Shown here: positions 53,353 through 61,997 of the stretch, one piece after another
Layout: every line of letters starts with the position of its first letter
Position numbering within the stretch: the stretch's first letter is position 1
Assembly: GCA_963732095.1 (NCBI GenBank)
Contig: CAVSZA010000040.1
Location: forward strand, 91,284-155,283
Reading direction: 5' to 3'
Origin: AP-15 sp963732095
GTDB lineage: Bacteria > Pseudomonadota > Alphaproteobacteria > ATCC43930 > CGMCC-115725
DNA length: 64,000 bases
Made by a program: the position numbers and the translations under genes
The notes under the pieces: model-generated
What the model was told of the DNA's origin: nothing
Database searches by the model: none
What the model saw: the letters and a program-made list of their open reading frames with translations, nothing else

Positions 53353-53826
53353 ATGCAGGAGGTGCGAACAAGAGGCGCTCCGCCCGTCCGATTTCAGCGT
53401 GTCGTTAACGAATTACCCGATGATTTCAAGGCCATGCGTCGGGAGGTGCGAGCCGAAGGTCACCAGTTTCTCGATCGGCTGGCGAGCGATTGGGCGTCCG
53501 GAGCGATGCGTTTCGATCGACCCGGTGAAGCCCTGCTCGCCGCGTACTCGGAAGATGTGCTGGCTGCTATAGGCGGCATTACCATCGATCCGATCGTCCC
53601 GGACGCGCTGCGGATGCGGCGCTTCTACGTCCGCCCGGCTTTCCGTAGGACCGGCATCGGGCGCGAGATCGCCCTTGCTCTGATCGAAGGTGCGCTCCAA
53701 AGGGTTCGCGTCGTGACCCTCAATGCCGCCGTCGAGAGTGTCCCGTTCTGGGAAAATCTAGGGTTCGTGCCGCAAGCTCGGGACGGACACACTCACATCT
53801 GGCATGAGGCCGAGCCGAAGCGCTGA
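53353..53826 (+). CDS. GNAT family N-acetyltransferase
   Basis: This 157-residue protein has a GNAT core: RMRRFYVRPAFRRTGIGREI, with the acetyl-CoA loop RTGIG, and VPFWENLGFVPQARDGHTHI. It starts 13 bp after the previous GNAT gene, so two acetyltransferases may be co-transcribed. The first ~25 residues are unusual, but the start has AGGAGG in the codons just upstream. Substrate unknown. Confidence 0.85.
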   Translation: MQEVRTRGAPPVRFQRVVNELPDDFKAMRREVRAEGHQFLDRLASDWASGAMRFDRPGEALLAAYSEDVLAAIGGITIDPIVPDALRMRRFYVRPAFRRTGIGREIALALIEGALQRVRVVTLNAAVESVPFWENLGFVPQARDGHTHIWHEAEPKR

Positions 53827-53848
53827 TCCCGATCGAACGGGTTACCGA

Positions 53849-54235
53849 CTAGTTGGAAAATCGTGGCAGGAACAATTCAACGGTACGCAGGAAGCCGAAA
53901 AGCGAGATCGGTTTTGAGATGTAAGCGTCGCAACCGCTGTCGAGGGCCTCGCGCTCATGCCATCCCATAGCAAATGCCGTCACCGCAATGATCGGTATTT
54001 GACGGGAGCGCTGGTCACCTCTAAGTCGGCGGGTCACTTCCAGCCCGGATATTTCGGGTAATTGGATATCCATCAGGATAAGATCGGGACGGTTCGCAAG
54101 CGCTATATTGATCGCCTCTAATCCATCACCGGTCTGCAAGATGTTGTACCCGCGGGTTTCTAGGATGTCCTTCAGCAACTTCACATCGCAGTGATTATCC
54201 TCGACGATGAGAATGCGCTTATGGTTATCGGACAT
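53849..54235 (-). CDS. DivK-like single-domain response regulator
   Basis: This 128-residue receiver domain has the acidic pair in ILIVEDNHCDVKLL, the phosphoacceptor Asp in LILMDIQLPEISG, Thr in AVTAFAM and Lys in YISKPIS. It resembles DivK (LMDIQLPEISGLEVT) and has no output domain. DivK-type regulators act through other proteins in alphaproteobacterial cell-cycle or stress relays. The partner kinase is not apparent. Confidence 0.9.
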   Translation of the reverse strand: MSDNHKRILIVEDNHCDVKLLKDILETRGYNILQTGDGLEAINIALANRPDLILMDIQLPEISGLEVTRRLRGDQRSRQIPIIAVTAFAMGWHEREALDSGCDAYISKPISLFGFLRTVELFLPRFSN

Positions 54236-54414
54236 TGTAGAATCCTACACAATATTAATGGATTATTCCACACCTCGGGATAAAGGGCTTCAGATGAGGT
54301 GTTGGATACTAATTCAATCGATGCTTTTCCTGCCGATGTTGTGTGACCCATCGCTTTTATGCAGAAGATATCTAAAATTTGGTCTGTGTCACCAAAATAG
54401 ATGCTTAAGGTATT

Positions 54415-54606
54415 GTGAATTCCGTGAATCGTCTCGTGAGGTACGCGCTAATTTCACCAACTCGGCTGGTTACGGAAAATTGCCATGAACAGTATACCGT
54501 CGCTGCCGTGGAAGGCGGCAAATTGACCGTGAAATCACCCGGTGTGACTGTTCTAATGACCGGCGCAACCAGCGTCGTTGAGTTTCAACTTGAGAAGGCC
54601 GACTAA
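54415..54606 (+). CDS. Small hypothetical protein
   Basis: This 63-residue frame (MNSVNRLVRYALISPTRLVT) has a Val/Thr-rich second half (VAAVEGGKLTVKSPGVTVLM). No family recognised. The start has no clear ribosome-binding site. A short gene of unknown role is possible. Confidence 0.35.
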   Translation: MNSVNRLVRYALISPTRLVTENCHEQYTVAAVEGGKLTVKSPGVTVLMTGATSVVEFQLEKAD

Positions 54607-54966
54607 AGAGGCCGGTTCTAGTGGTTTATTCTGCACGGGGGTCCAGGATGCGCTAGACGCTTGTGCGTGCATTGCTGAGTTCCCGGCATTTTCGACCGGG
54701 CGCGACATGATCGGACTTGAGCGCCTGGACCTCAGCCGCACGCGCTCGTGCTGTGGTTTCCCCCACTCGGTATTTCCCTTCGGCTTTCGCCTTCATTCCC
54801 GGCAGCGGATAGCCGACTTTCTGATTTCCTTTCTAAACCGCTTGTTCCAGCCCATGTAGTCCGATTTTTAAGGCAGGTAATTGTCCCAAAAGGCGATTCC
54901 GAGACCTTTAATCGGTTTCCTTTCGGACCTACATGGTCGTTAACCATATCGAGCAAAGGGGTAATC

Positions 54967-55566
54967 GTGAATACCGAAGAGACCAACCCACACTCAACGG
55001 CTATGATCGTCAGCAGCTACGTTCGGCACCACACGCTGAGACCAGAGCAGCTTTCTGACCTGATCACCACAGTCCATCACGCGCTGATTCACCTCGGACA
55101 GCCCATTCAAACAGAGGAAGTACTTACACCTGCTGTATCGGTGCGGCGATCCGTGCACCAGGATTATGTCGTCTGCTTGGATTGTGGCTACAGAGGAAAA
55201 ATGCTCCAACGGCATATCAGCACGCGACACGCGCTCAATAGGGACGAATACCTGACGCGGTGGGGATTGCGGAGCGATCATCCCCTCACCGCCCCGGCTT
55301 ATTCCGAACGCCGTTCGACGCTAGCAAAGGCTCTCGGGCTCGGTCGTAAGCCAAAGGTAGCGGTGCTCCCGGCAGTGACGCCAACGGCAGCACCGACGCC
55401 GGTAGGTGTCGTTAAGGACTCACAGGCAATGCCCGCACGGGGACGGAGGTCGCGTTCCGCGGCGAAGCCTGTTGATGGCGGAAATGAAGTAGTGGCAGAG
55501 CCGAAACCTGCCAGGAAGAGGGGGTCGCGTTCACGGATTGCTTCGTCCAAGCTGGAGCAAGTCTAA
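54967..55566 (+). CDS. mucR: MucR/Ros-family transcriptional regulator
   Basis: This 199-residue regulator, from GTG 54967, has the Ros/MucR single zinc finger: Cys70 and Cys73 (VVCLDCGY), His83 and His88 (QRHISTRH), followed by NRDEYLTRWGLRSDHPLTAP and AYSERRSTLAKALGLGRK. The family controls exopolysaccharide, motility and symbiosis genes in rhizobia by binding AT-rich DNA. A long basic C-terminal tail (ARKRGSRSRIASS) is unusual. Two decayed relatives lie at 29836 and 52258. Confidence 0.93.
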   Translation: MNTEETNPHSTAMIVSSYVRHHTLRPEQLSDLITTVHHALIHLGQPIQTEEVLTPAVSVRRSVHQDYVVCLDCGYRGKMLQRHISTRHALNRDEYLTRWGLRSDHPLTAPAYSERRSTLAKALGLGRKPKVAVLPAVTPTAAPTPVGVVKDSQAMPARGRRSRSAAKPVDGGNEVVAEPKPARKRGSRSRIASSKLEQV

Positions 55567-55731
55567 TCGCCGACCGCAGAGAGGTAACCGCGAGCCGTTA
55601 TTCGAGTTCGGGGGCGAGCAGGGCCTAGTCCGATCAAACTAGTCCCAACGCTGTCTTCCAACCGTAAAATAAAGCTGGATGGGTGGCACGATTAGTTCCC
55701 TACGGTGTTAAAGCATAGGGAGGGTTTAAAA

Positions 55732-55914
55732 ATGCCTTTCGAGCCAGAAGGATGGTATATGGATGCTGGCCCGCCGTCATGGGATGCAGACGCCAAGACG
55801 TTTTCGTTTTTCTTATGTAAGTCGGGTTATGACCGAGTCTTGTGCGTTCTCACCATTGATGCATTGGAGAACGCTGCTCAGTCGAGCGACCTTTCTGAGC
55901 CAGCAATGAGTTGA
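55732..55914 (+). CDS. DUF1488-like small protein
   Basis: From ATG 55732 (AGGGAGGGTTTAAAA upstream, a strong site) a 60-residue protein (MPFEPEGWYMDAGPPSWDAD, then FFLCKSGYDRVLCVLTIDAL) resembles DUF1488 proteins, which are small and of unknown function. It follows the MucR gene on the same strand with a 165-bp gap. Confidence 0.7.
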   Translation: MPFEPEGWYMDAGPPSWDADAKTFSFFLCKSGYDRVLCVLTIDALENAAQSSDLSEPAMS

Positions 55915-56508
55915 ATATTTGAGGCACACCGGCTGTTGATAGAACTGCGAGCGGCCCAAAAAGTGAATGCTGGACTGCTCGAATTCGAATGGCTCTGTGT
56001 TGCTCGGCGCTGACGATATCTGATGTGAGGCTACCTAACGATCGGGTTACTATCTGCCTTCGGCTGATGGAGCCTCGGGCTCAATATTGGCGATCTGCGG
56101 TCGCTCTCGATCGGCTTAGTTCTGGGAAGCGCACTGAAAAATTGTAATCGATGGGAATCCGGATAACATCCATATACGATTTGATAGGAAAGCCACCCCC
56201 GTGGAGAACCAAGGGCTCCCGAAAGGGATGGTAACACTCCGGATCGACTGGATCGTTGCGTGAAAAGAATGCTTTGATTATTTCTGCGAATTTGACGCCT
56301 CGGTCAACTTAAAAATAGGTCTGTGCAGCCTGGTTCGAAAGGACTGGCGACCTCACTCAACCAGACCTCGACCGAGAGCGCCTAACACTGCCTTAGGATG
56401 GCTTGTCGCAATCTCCGGTCCAGGTTGATAACCCGTTGGATAGAGCCGCTCGGCTTTGTGGAAAGCGGCGCATAGACTTAATCTCCACTTCCTCGGAACC
56501 CCAGATGG
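55915..56508. other. 590-bp gap, no confident gene
   Basis: A plus-strand frame around 56022-56147 (RLPNDRVTICLRLMEPRAQY, then ALDRLSSGKRTEKL) looks somewhat protein-like but has no start. Nothing else is recognisable. Confidence 0.4.
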
Positions 56509-57711
56509 ATGGGCGAGGCCATGTCGTTCCGCTGCGAAAGTTACCGCGTGTTGATTGCGTCACCATCAGACATGCCTGAAGAACGGCAGGCTGCTACCGA
56601 CGCCATCAACGAATGGAACGCCCTGCACGCTGCGGCGGAGAGCACCGTTCTCCTCCCGGTCAGATGGGAAACCCATGCCATGCCCGAGACCGGTGTTCGC
56701 CCGCAAGATGCGATCAACCGGCAGCTTGTTTCCGAGTGCGACATACTGTTGGGCCTATTCTGGACCAAGCTCGGAACAGTGACCGGCGTCGCAGAATCTG
56801 GGACAGTTGAGGAAATTGACGAATTCGTCGGATCGAACAAACCGGCAATGCTCTACTTTTCGAGCCGCCCAATCGATCCGACCAAAATCGATCGTGTACA
56901 GCATGACCGGCTTCACCAGTTCCAGGACGCCACCTACGCGAAAGCGCTCTTCGGTACCTTTAACTCGCTCGACCATCTCCGTCACGTCCTGCTCCGCGAT
57001 CTCACTCACAGGTCCGCGTGTTGGTCGGCCAAACGACCGAAGCCGCATCGCAACAAGCTCGACGATGCGTTCAAGCTGACCGAACTGATCCGCATGCACC
57101 GAGATCATCGGACAGCCCCGGAACAGTTCCAGCAAGTATCAAACAGCAATTGCATTGGGGCCGCCGAGGCGATCGAGGGCGAGCACCATCGATCCGGTGC
57201 AGCCCGGCGAGGTAGGGCCGAATGGGTATCGGGATCGGTTACACCCCCAACAGGGAGACAAAGTTGGAGTGGATACCGGATGAGGAGAGTCCGGGGCAGG
57301 AATGGCCAATGCTTCTGCGGCGAAGCGACAAGGCAATTCTTGCCGCCTATAACGAATTTTGGGATAAGGTGTGGTGGAATTCGCACCAAAATTGGCTCTA
57401 TAGGATTGAGACAGGGGAAGAACCCCTTACCGACGCTCAAAAACCGCTGCTGGATCAGGCCAAAGAAGGCCGCTCGCCGTATCGAACGGAAACATGGGAA
57501 GACGAATTGCTGGGACGATTTCGAGTGGGGTCTGCTAAGCGGAGATTATCCGCGTTGTCATGGGTTATGGGCTCCGAATGGGAGGAGTCCCTCGATACGT
57601 AATGTAGCAGTGAAGTATGGGATAATCGGCCTCGCCAGATGCTCGCCGCGTCCAGAATTAGCGCTCAACCGAAGCTATGGTGCCCAACTTACCGAAGCCC
57701 AAGCCCAATGA
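56509..57711 (+). CDS. DUF4062-domain protein, probably truncated
   Basis: From ATG 56509 or 56521 the first ~165 residues form a complete DUF4062 domain: YRVLIASPSDMPEERQAATD, WETHAMPETGVRPQDAINRQ, CDILLGLFWTKLGT and EEIDEFVGSNKPAMLYFSSR. The following ~45 residues (KLDDAFKLTELIRMHRDHRT) still look genuine, up to about 57140. After that the open frame to 57711 loses coding character and overlaps a better frame at 57222. DUF4062 occurs as an N-terminal sensor or TIR-like module in larger signalling proteins, some linked to defence. The expected effector part is not present here. Confidence 0.8.
   Translation: MGEAMSFRCESYRVLIASPSDMPEERQAATDAINEWNALHAAAESTVLLPVRWETHAMPETGVRPQDAINRQLVSECDILLGLFWTKLGTVTGVAESGTVEEIDEFVGSNKPAMLYFSSRPIDPTKIDRVQHDRLHQFQDATYAKALFGTFNSLDHLRHVLLRDLTHRSACWSAKRPKPHRNKLDDAFKLTELIRMHRDHRTAPEQFQQVSNSNCIGAAEAIEGEHHRSGAARRGRAEWVSGSVTPPTGRQSWSGYRMRRVRGRNGQCFCGEATRQFLPPITNFGIRCGGIRTKIGSIGLRQGKNPLPTLKNRCWIRPKKAARRIERKHGKTNCWDDFEWGLLSGDYPRCHGLWAPNGRSPSIRNVAVKYGIIGLARCSPRPELALNRSYGAQLTEAQAQ
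57222..57602 (+). CDS. Hypothetical protein with compensating frameshifts
   Basis: The frame starts MGIGIGYTPNRETKLEWIPD and continues EESPGQEWPMLLRRSDKAIL and DKVWWNSHQNWLYRIETGEE. It ends RLSALSWVMGSEWEESLDT. Between about residues 80 and 105 the protein-like sequence lies in the neighbouring frame (KKAARRIERKHGKTNCWDDF and EWGLLSG). An inserted base near 57461 and a missing base near 57540 therefore cancel. Corrected, it is a ~127-residue protein of a family I have seen in rhizobia but cannot name. Confidence 0.65.
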   Translation: MGIGIGYTPNRETKLEWIPDEESPGQEWPMLLRRSDKAILAAYNEFWDKVWWNSHQNWLYRIETGEEPLTDAQKPLLDQAKEGRSPYRTETWEDELLGRFRVGSAKRRLSALSWVMGSEWEESLDT

Positions 57712-57753
57712 GGACCGAGCCTCACCAAGAACTCGCGCACATGAGACATCTAA

Positions 57754-58330
57754 TCAACTCCGATGATCGTCGAGAATACGGTAGACCGAAGCCCGCCCTA
57801 TACCGAGCCTACGGGCGATGTCAGTCGGGCGGACCCCCTCGGATTTCAACTCGCGGATACCTCGGTGAATTGGGCACGCGCCGTGGGCTTTCGGCCCTTG
57901 TATTTCCCCTCTGCCTTTGCCCTGGCGATGCCCTCGCGCTGCCGTTCGAGCATCATCTCACGTTCGAAGGTCGCTATCGCCCCGATCACAGTGAACATCA
58001 GCTTGCCGGTCGCGGGTCCCGGTATCGGGGCTCCAAGGTTGAGGATATGGACATACAGCCCTTTTTGCTCCTCGCGCGATCGGCGATTTCCAAAAGGTGC
58101 TGGTTCGAGCGGGCGAGTTGGTCGAGCTTGGTCACGACGAGGGAGTTGCCCTCGCGGATGAAATCGAGGCAGGCTTCCAGTTGTGGCCTTTTTTCGATGG
58201 ATGAAACTTGTTCGTGAAAAATCTTCTCACATCCGGTAGCGCGGAGGTCGCGAAGCTGGGCCTCCATCCCGGCCCGTTGATCCAAAGTGCTGGTCCGCGC
58301 GTATCCGACCCGCAAAGTCCTCTCTCCCAT
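57754..58330 (-). pseudogene. Serine resolvase/invertase remnant with two frameshifts
   Basis: ATG 58330 opens MGERTLRVGYARTSTLDQRA, a serine-recombinase catalytic domain with the active Ser, and LVVTKLDQLARS. A missing base near 58058 shifts to VHILNLGAPIPGPATGKLMF, then TVIGAIATFEREMMLERQRE. A second shift leads to the C-terminal helix-turn-helix (ELKSEGVRPTDIARRLGIGR, ASVYRILDD) with a stop at 57754. All domains are present but no single frame links them. Confidence 0.85.
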
Positions 58331-58360
58331 CTCATTGACGACTAGAACATCGTGACACAA

Positions 58361-58397
58361 CTGTCTCAGAATGTCAACTATTACGTGTATGAGACAG
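58361..58397. promoter_or_regulatory. Inverted repeat, likely resolvase res site
   Basis: CTGTCTCA and TGAGACAG are an 8-bp inverted repeat separated by 21 bp, placed 30 bp upstream of the resolvase start. Serine resolvases bind such paired sites in their own promoter region (res). No further subsite was seen. Confidence 0.55.
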
Positions 58398-59104
58398 AGC
58401 TACAGTTCGGGAAAAGTGCCCCGCTGGAGCAAGCCCTTGTGAGACTGCTCCGGATCGAGTGGGCCGGACTGCGTTATTTGTATCCGTATTCAATATCGAA
58501 ATGGAAGAATTCAGCCTTGGCTTCGCTGGCAATAGGCCCCGGCGAATGGCCGTGAATTACCTCGAACTGTTGGTACGGCTGCAAGCGGTTGGCGCGAGCA
58601 GTGAACCAAAACCCGTTTTCGGTGCGTCGGGATAACGTCACGAACGATGGTAAAAGCGCTCGGCTGTTGATCTCCGCTGCCCTTATAGCCTAGCTGTATT
58701 CGGAGGCACTGCTCGATAGCGCGGGCCACCCCGGATTGCCATGGGGCAGTCCACGTCGGGAGCAACCGCCGAGAAAGCGTTCCCATTGCTCGACTGAAAA
58801 CGGCAGTCTACTCGGGTTATCGAGTTTTCCTTTTCACTCTAGCCAGCGGTCGCAGGCGCGCCGATCGGAACGGTTCTGTTATTCATTTTGAATAGGCTTT
58901 ATAGTCGTGGATATGAAGGATCTCTCCAGGTCGCGGAAATCGGCGAACGGTTCTTTTTCGGTCTTAATGCCAAGCTCGAGATGGTCCCGGTGATGGCCAT
59001 GGAAGACCTCCAGAAAGGCTTATCAGGAGTGCAGGGCATCATCCAACGCTATGGCTGATTTCGCCACACACCCCAAAGCGCGCTCGATTTGCGGAGGTTA
59101 AGCT
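58398..59104. other. 700-bp gap with an enzyme tail fragment
   Basis: At 58918-59058 one plus-strand frame ends VAEIGERFFFGLNAKLEMVP and EDLQKGLSGVQGIIQRYG. This looks like the C terminus of an unidentified enzyme whose front is missing. A 91-codon minus-strand frame (58786-58511) has no recognisable family. Otherwise nothing is visible. Confidence 0.45.
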
Positions 59105-59900
59105 ATGACCGTCGTGGGAAAAGTCGAAAGTCTCTGGCGGTATCCAGTCAAGAGCATGCGAGGAGAAGAACTCACCCAATCGTATTTGGGTTTCTCGGGC
59201 GTGTATGGGGATCGGCTGTACGCATTTCACGACAAATCGGCTCCAGAGGGATTTCCTTTCCTAACCGGAAGGGAGCAGGAGCAAATGCTGTTGTATCAGC
59301 CGAGATTCCGGCATCCGGACCATGCGGCGAGCCCGCCAAATCTGGCTGAAGCTGAAGCCAATGAGCCCGGTCTCACGCCGGTCTATGCCGACACCGCCGA
59401 TTTGGCCGTGGACATCCAGACGCCTTCCGGCGAGGTGCTCGCGATTGATGACCCGGCCTTGATCACGAGACTTGCTGAAGGACTGGACGGAACCCACGCT
59501 CTGTCGCTATTGCGGTCGCATCGTTCCTTCACTGACTGCCGTCCTGTCTCGATTTTCTCGATCCAGACAGTGCAACGGATTGGCGAGGAAGTTGGCTTCG
59601 CTTTGGACAAACGACGTTTTCGAGCAAACATCTATGCGGATCTGACGCCGATGGAGCGGGTTCGCCGAGAACGCCTTTGTCGGTCGCAAGCTCCAGATCG
59701 GCACGAAGGCCGTGATCGCCGTCACTGACCGTGACCCTCGATGCAAGATGATCACTCTCGATCCGAACACGGCAGAGGCGAAACCGGAAATCTTGAGAAC
59801 GGTGAGGGATAGTCACGAAGGCAAGGCGGGTCTTTACGGTGCTGTGCTCGTTGAGGGGACTGTCCGGCCAGGAGACGAGATCAGACTTCTCGACCAGTAA
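59105..59900 (+). CDS. MOSC-domain protein, one-base frameshift
   Basis: ATG 59105 starts GKVESLWRYPVKSMRGEEL, a MOSC N-terminal domain. It continues to RFRANIYADL, where an extra base near 59655 shifts the frame. The other frame continues GFAENAFVGRKLQIGTKAVI, DRDPRCKMITLDPNT and ends VRPGDEIRLLDQ at 59900. The conserved Cys sits in CKMITLD, the site that binds molybdenum cofactor sulfur in MOSC proteins. The total of 796 nt (one over a codon multiple) fits a single inserted base. Confidence 0.82.
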
Positions 59901-59940
59901 TCAGACAGCCGAAGATAGCAGCAGATAGGGAGAACTAACA

Positions 59941-60321
59941 ATGCAAGGTAATCCAGCTTCTCTATACACCCGTTTGGGCGGGTACGACGCAATCGCTGCA
60001 ATGGTTGACGACCTGCTTCCAAGGTTGCGTTCGGACGAACTGCTCAGTCGATTTTGGGTTAGTCCCCGCAGCGTCGATACCCATAACCGCGAGCGCCAAC
60101 TGGCTGTTGATTTTATCGCCGCAGCCGCAGGAGGGCCGACGTTTTACCTGGGCAGGGACATGAAGGCGTCACACAAAGGGATGGGCATTACAAAGGCCGA
60201 CTACGCGGCTTTCATGCGCTGTCTGGCTGTGAGCCTCGACACGTTTGAAGTGTCCGAGCCAGAGCGCAGTGAAGTCGTAGCCTTCGTCACCAGCTTGGAA
60301 CCCGAAATCGTGGAGGCATAG
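59941..60321 (+). CDS. Group 1 truncated haemoglobin
   Basis: This 126-residue two-on-two globin has the N-terminal YTRLGGYDAIAAMVDDLLPR and proximal His78 (MKASHKGMGITKADYAAFM). The length and pattern fit trHbN, group I. Such proteins detoxify NO with oxygen or carry oxygen at low tension. ATG 59941 follows AGGGAGAACTAACA. It is in line with the GYD-domain gene 35 bp downstream, likely one operon. Confidence 0.92.
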   Translation: MQGNPASLYTRLGGYDAIAAMVDDLLPRLRSDELLSRFWVSPRSVDTHNRERQLAVDFIAAAAGGPTFYLGRDMKASHKGMGITKADYAAFMRCLAVSLDTFEVSEPERSEVVAFVTSLEPEIVEA

Positions 60322-60356
60322 TTCGATCGTTCACAGAGCCTAAAGGGAGGTTGCAA

Positions 60357-60692
60357 ATGCCGATCTTCGTGACACAAGGGCGGTTTACTCGGGAATATAT
60401 AAGAGGTGGTCTAGCAAAACCTGAGGACAGGCAAGCCGCGATTTCAAGGCTGTGCGAGCAGGCGGGCGGCAAGTTGCTCAACTTGTATTTCACCCTCGGT
60501 CAGTACGACTTTATCGTAATCGCGGACATGCCTGATGCACAGAGTGCCTCGGTAATTTCCCTGGTTGCAGCAGGCGGTGGTGGCATCCAGGACATGGTGA
60601 CCACGCAAGCGTACACGACCGCCGAGGCGCGAGACCTCTTTGAACGGGCAGGTAAGATCGCAGGGTCTTACAGACCGATGGGAGCCTCCTGA
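60357..60692 (+). CDS. GYD-domain protein
   Basis: This 111-residue protein from ATG 60357 (AAAGGGAGGTTGCAA upstream) has the GYD pattern: MPIFVTQGRFTREYIRGGLA, then GGKLLNLYFTLGQYDFIVIA and DMPDAQSASVISLVAAGGGG. Small ferredoxin-like GYD proteins are widely distributed and of unknown function. It is probably co-transcribed with the truncated haemoglobin gene. Confidence 0.88.
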   Translation: MPIFVTQGRFTREYIRGGLAKPEDRQAAISRLCEQAGGKLLNLYFTLGQYDFIVIADMPDAQSASVISLVAAGGGGIQDMVTTQAYTTAEARDLFERAGKIAGSYRPMGAS

Positions 60693-60746
60693 AGAAACCG
60701 TCGCTCACCGATCATTGAACGGTGTGGAGCCCAAAGGCGGGCTCCC

Positions 60747-60971
60747 GAGGAGGCGTTCCGAGCCGCCGAGAGCTACAATGTCTTTGCGTCGCCAACATTC
60801 GCGGTCGGCGTGCGACTCGAATCCGACGACCGGCTACACATCGAGGCTCCCTTCGGTCTCGCCGACCTGTTCGCGTTGCGCCTGCGGCCCAATCCTCGCC
60901 GAAAGACGGTCGGCTTCGCTCGGGCCTGCTGCGGATGTGCGACGCCGCTGGCCCGAAGTCGTCGTTGAGGA
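60747..60971 (+). pseudogene. Fragment of a nucleotidyltransferase-like protein
   Basis: Without a start codon, the plus frame reads EAFRAAESYNVFASPTFAVG, VRLESDDRLHIEAPFGLADL and FALRLRPNPRR. This is the end of a rhizobial nucleotidyltransferase-family protein (PF06042-like). Its first two thirds are missing. The rest of 60693-61203 shows no gene. Confidence 0.45.
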
Positions 60972-61203
60972 CCAGCCATAGATCGGGGACTCGGGATGGC
61001 GCTTCGAAATCGCTCCCAGCGGCGCTCTAGTGGCTGCTGGGGCGACATCTCAACTCGGGACGGGTTAGGGCAGGGCCAAACCGTGACGCTCGTATGGCGG
61101 CTCCGCAGGAGATGACAAAGGACAAGGGAAAGCTGGCTCAGCACCGCACATATTTTCCTGATACCCTACCCGCTTGGACAACTCGGAACAGGAGGGGCGG
61201 GCA

Positions 61204-61785
61204 GTGACCAAGATCCTGGATGAAGTGCTGGCTGCGAACGCGAAATACGCCGAGAATTTCGGAGACAAGGGCAATCTGCCGCTGCCTCCGAGCCGCCATT
61301 TCGCGATCCTGACCTGTATGGATGCCCGCCTTGATCCGGCAAAATACGCCGGTCTGGCCGAAGGCGACGCCCATGTGATCCGAAATGCTGGCGGTCGGGC
61401 GAGCGACGATGCCATCCGGTCACTGGTGATCTCGTACAAGCTCCTCGGCACCCGCGAATGGTTTGTAATTCACCATACGGATTGCGGGATGCTGCTGTTC
61501 ACAAACGACGACATGCGCAATCTATTGGCGAGCAGCTTGAAGACCGCGACATTGGACCAAAGTGGCTGGCGTGACTCGGGCGAGGGGCCTGGGTCTACCG
61601 AAGGCAGCTATATCAACTGGCTGACATTCACCGACAATGCGAAGAGCGTCGTCGAGGATGTCATGCGTATCCGACACCATCCGCTGGTTCCCAATGACAT
61701 TCCGATTTACGGCTACATCTACGACGTGAAATCCGGAAAACTCGTGGAGGTTCCGGAAGCCACGACGGCTGGTAAGGCGGGGTAG
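61204..61785 (+). CDS. Beta-class carbonic anhydrase
   Basis: From GTG 61204, which has AGGAGG 8 nt upstream, the protein has 193 residues. Zinc ligands are Cys38 (LTCMDARLD, with Asp40 and Arg42 as catalytic dyad), His91 and Cys94 (HHTDCGM). It converts CO2 to bicarbonate. The layout is the short type-II beta form. A partial copy of its C-terminal segment is found at 63332-63415. Confidence 0.92.
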   Translation: MTKILDEVLAANAKYAENFGDKGNLPLPPSRHFAILTCMDARLDPAKYAGLAEGDAHVIRNAGGRASDDAIRSLVISYKLLGTREWFVIHHTDCGMLLFTNDDMRNLLASSLKTATLDQSGWRDSGEGPGSTEGSYINWLTFTDNAKSVVEDVMRIRHHPLVPNDIPIYGYIYDVKSGKLVEVPEATTAGKAG

Positions 61786-61997
61786 GGGAATCACGGCGAC
61801 CGTTGATATGCTGGTGCTACCGAACAACAATGTCGCTCAAGTAAGCTCACGCCGTCGCTCCGGGCCATGCTTGAACGGATTGGCCAATAAGGGCTAAGAC
61901 CCTTAAACGTCAGCGTCGGGACGGTCGTATTGGATTGAATTTTGACCATTTTAGTGAAATCAATTATAAACGACTCATAATAATGGAGGCATAGAAT

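Noticed and set aside
56541..57135. Minus-strand frames opposite the DUF4062 gene
   Set aside because: Mirror frames of a gene with clear family motifs.
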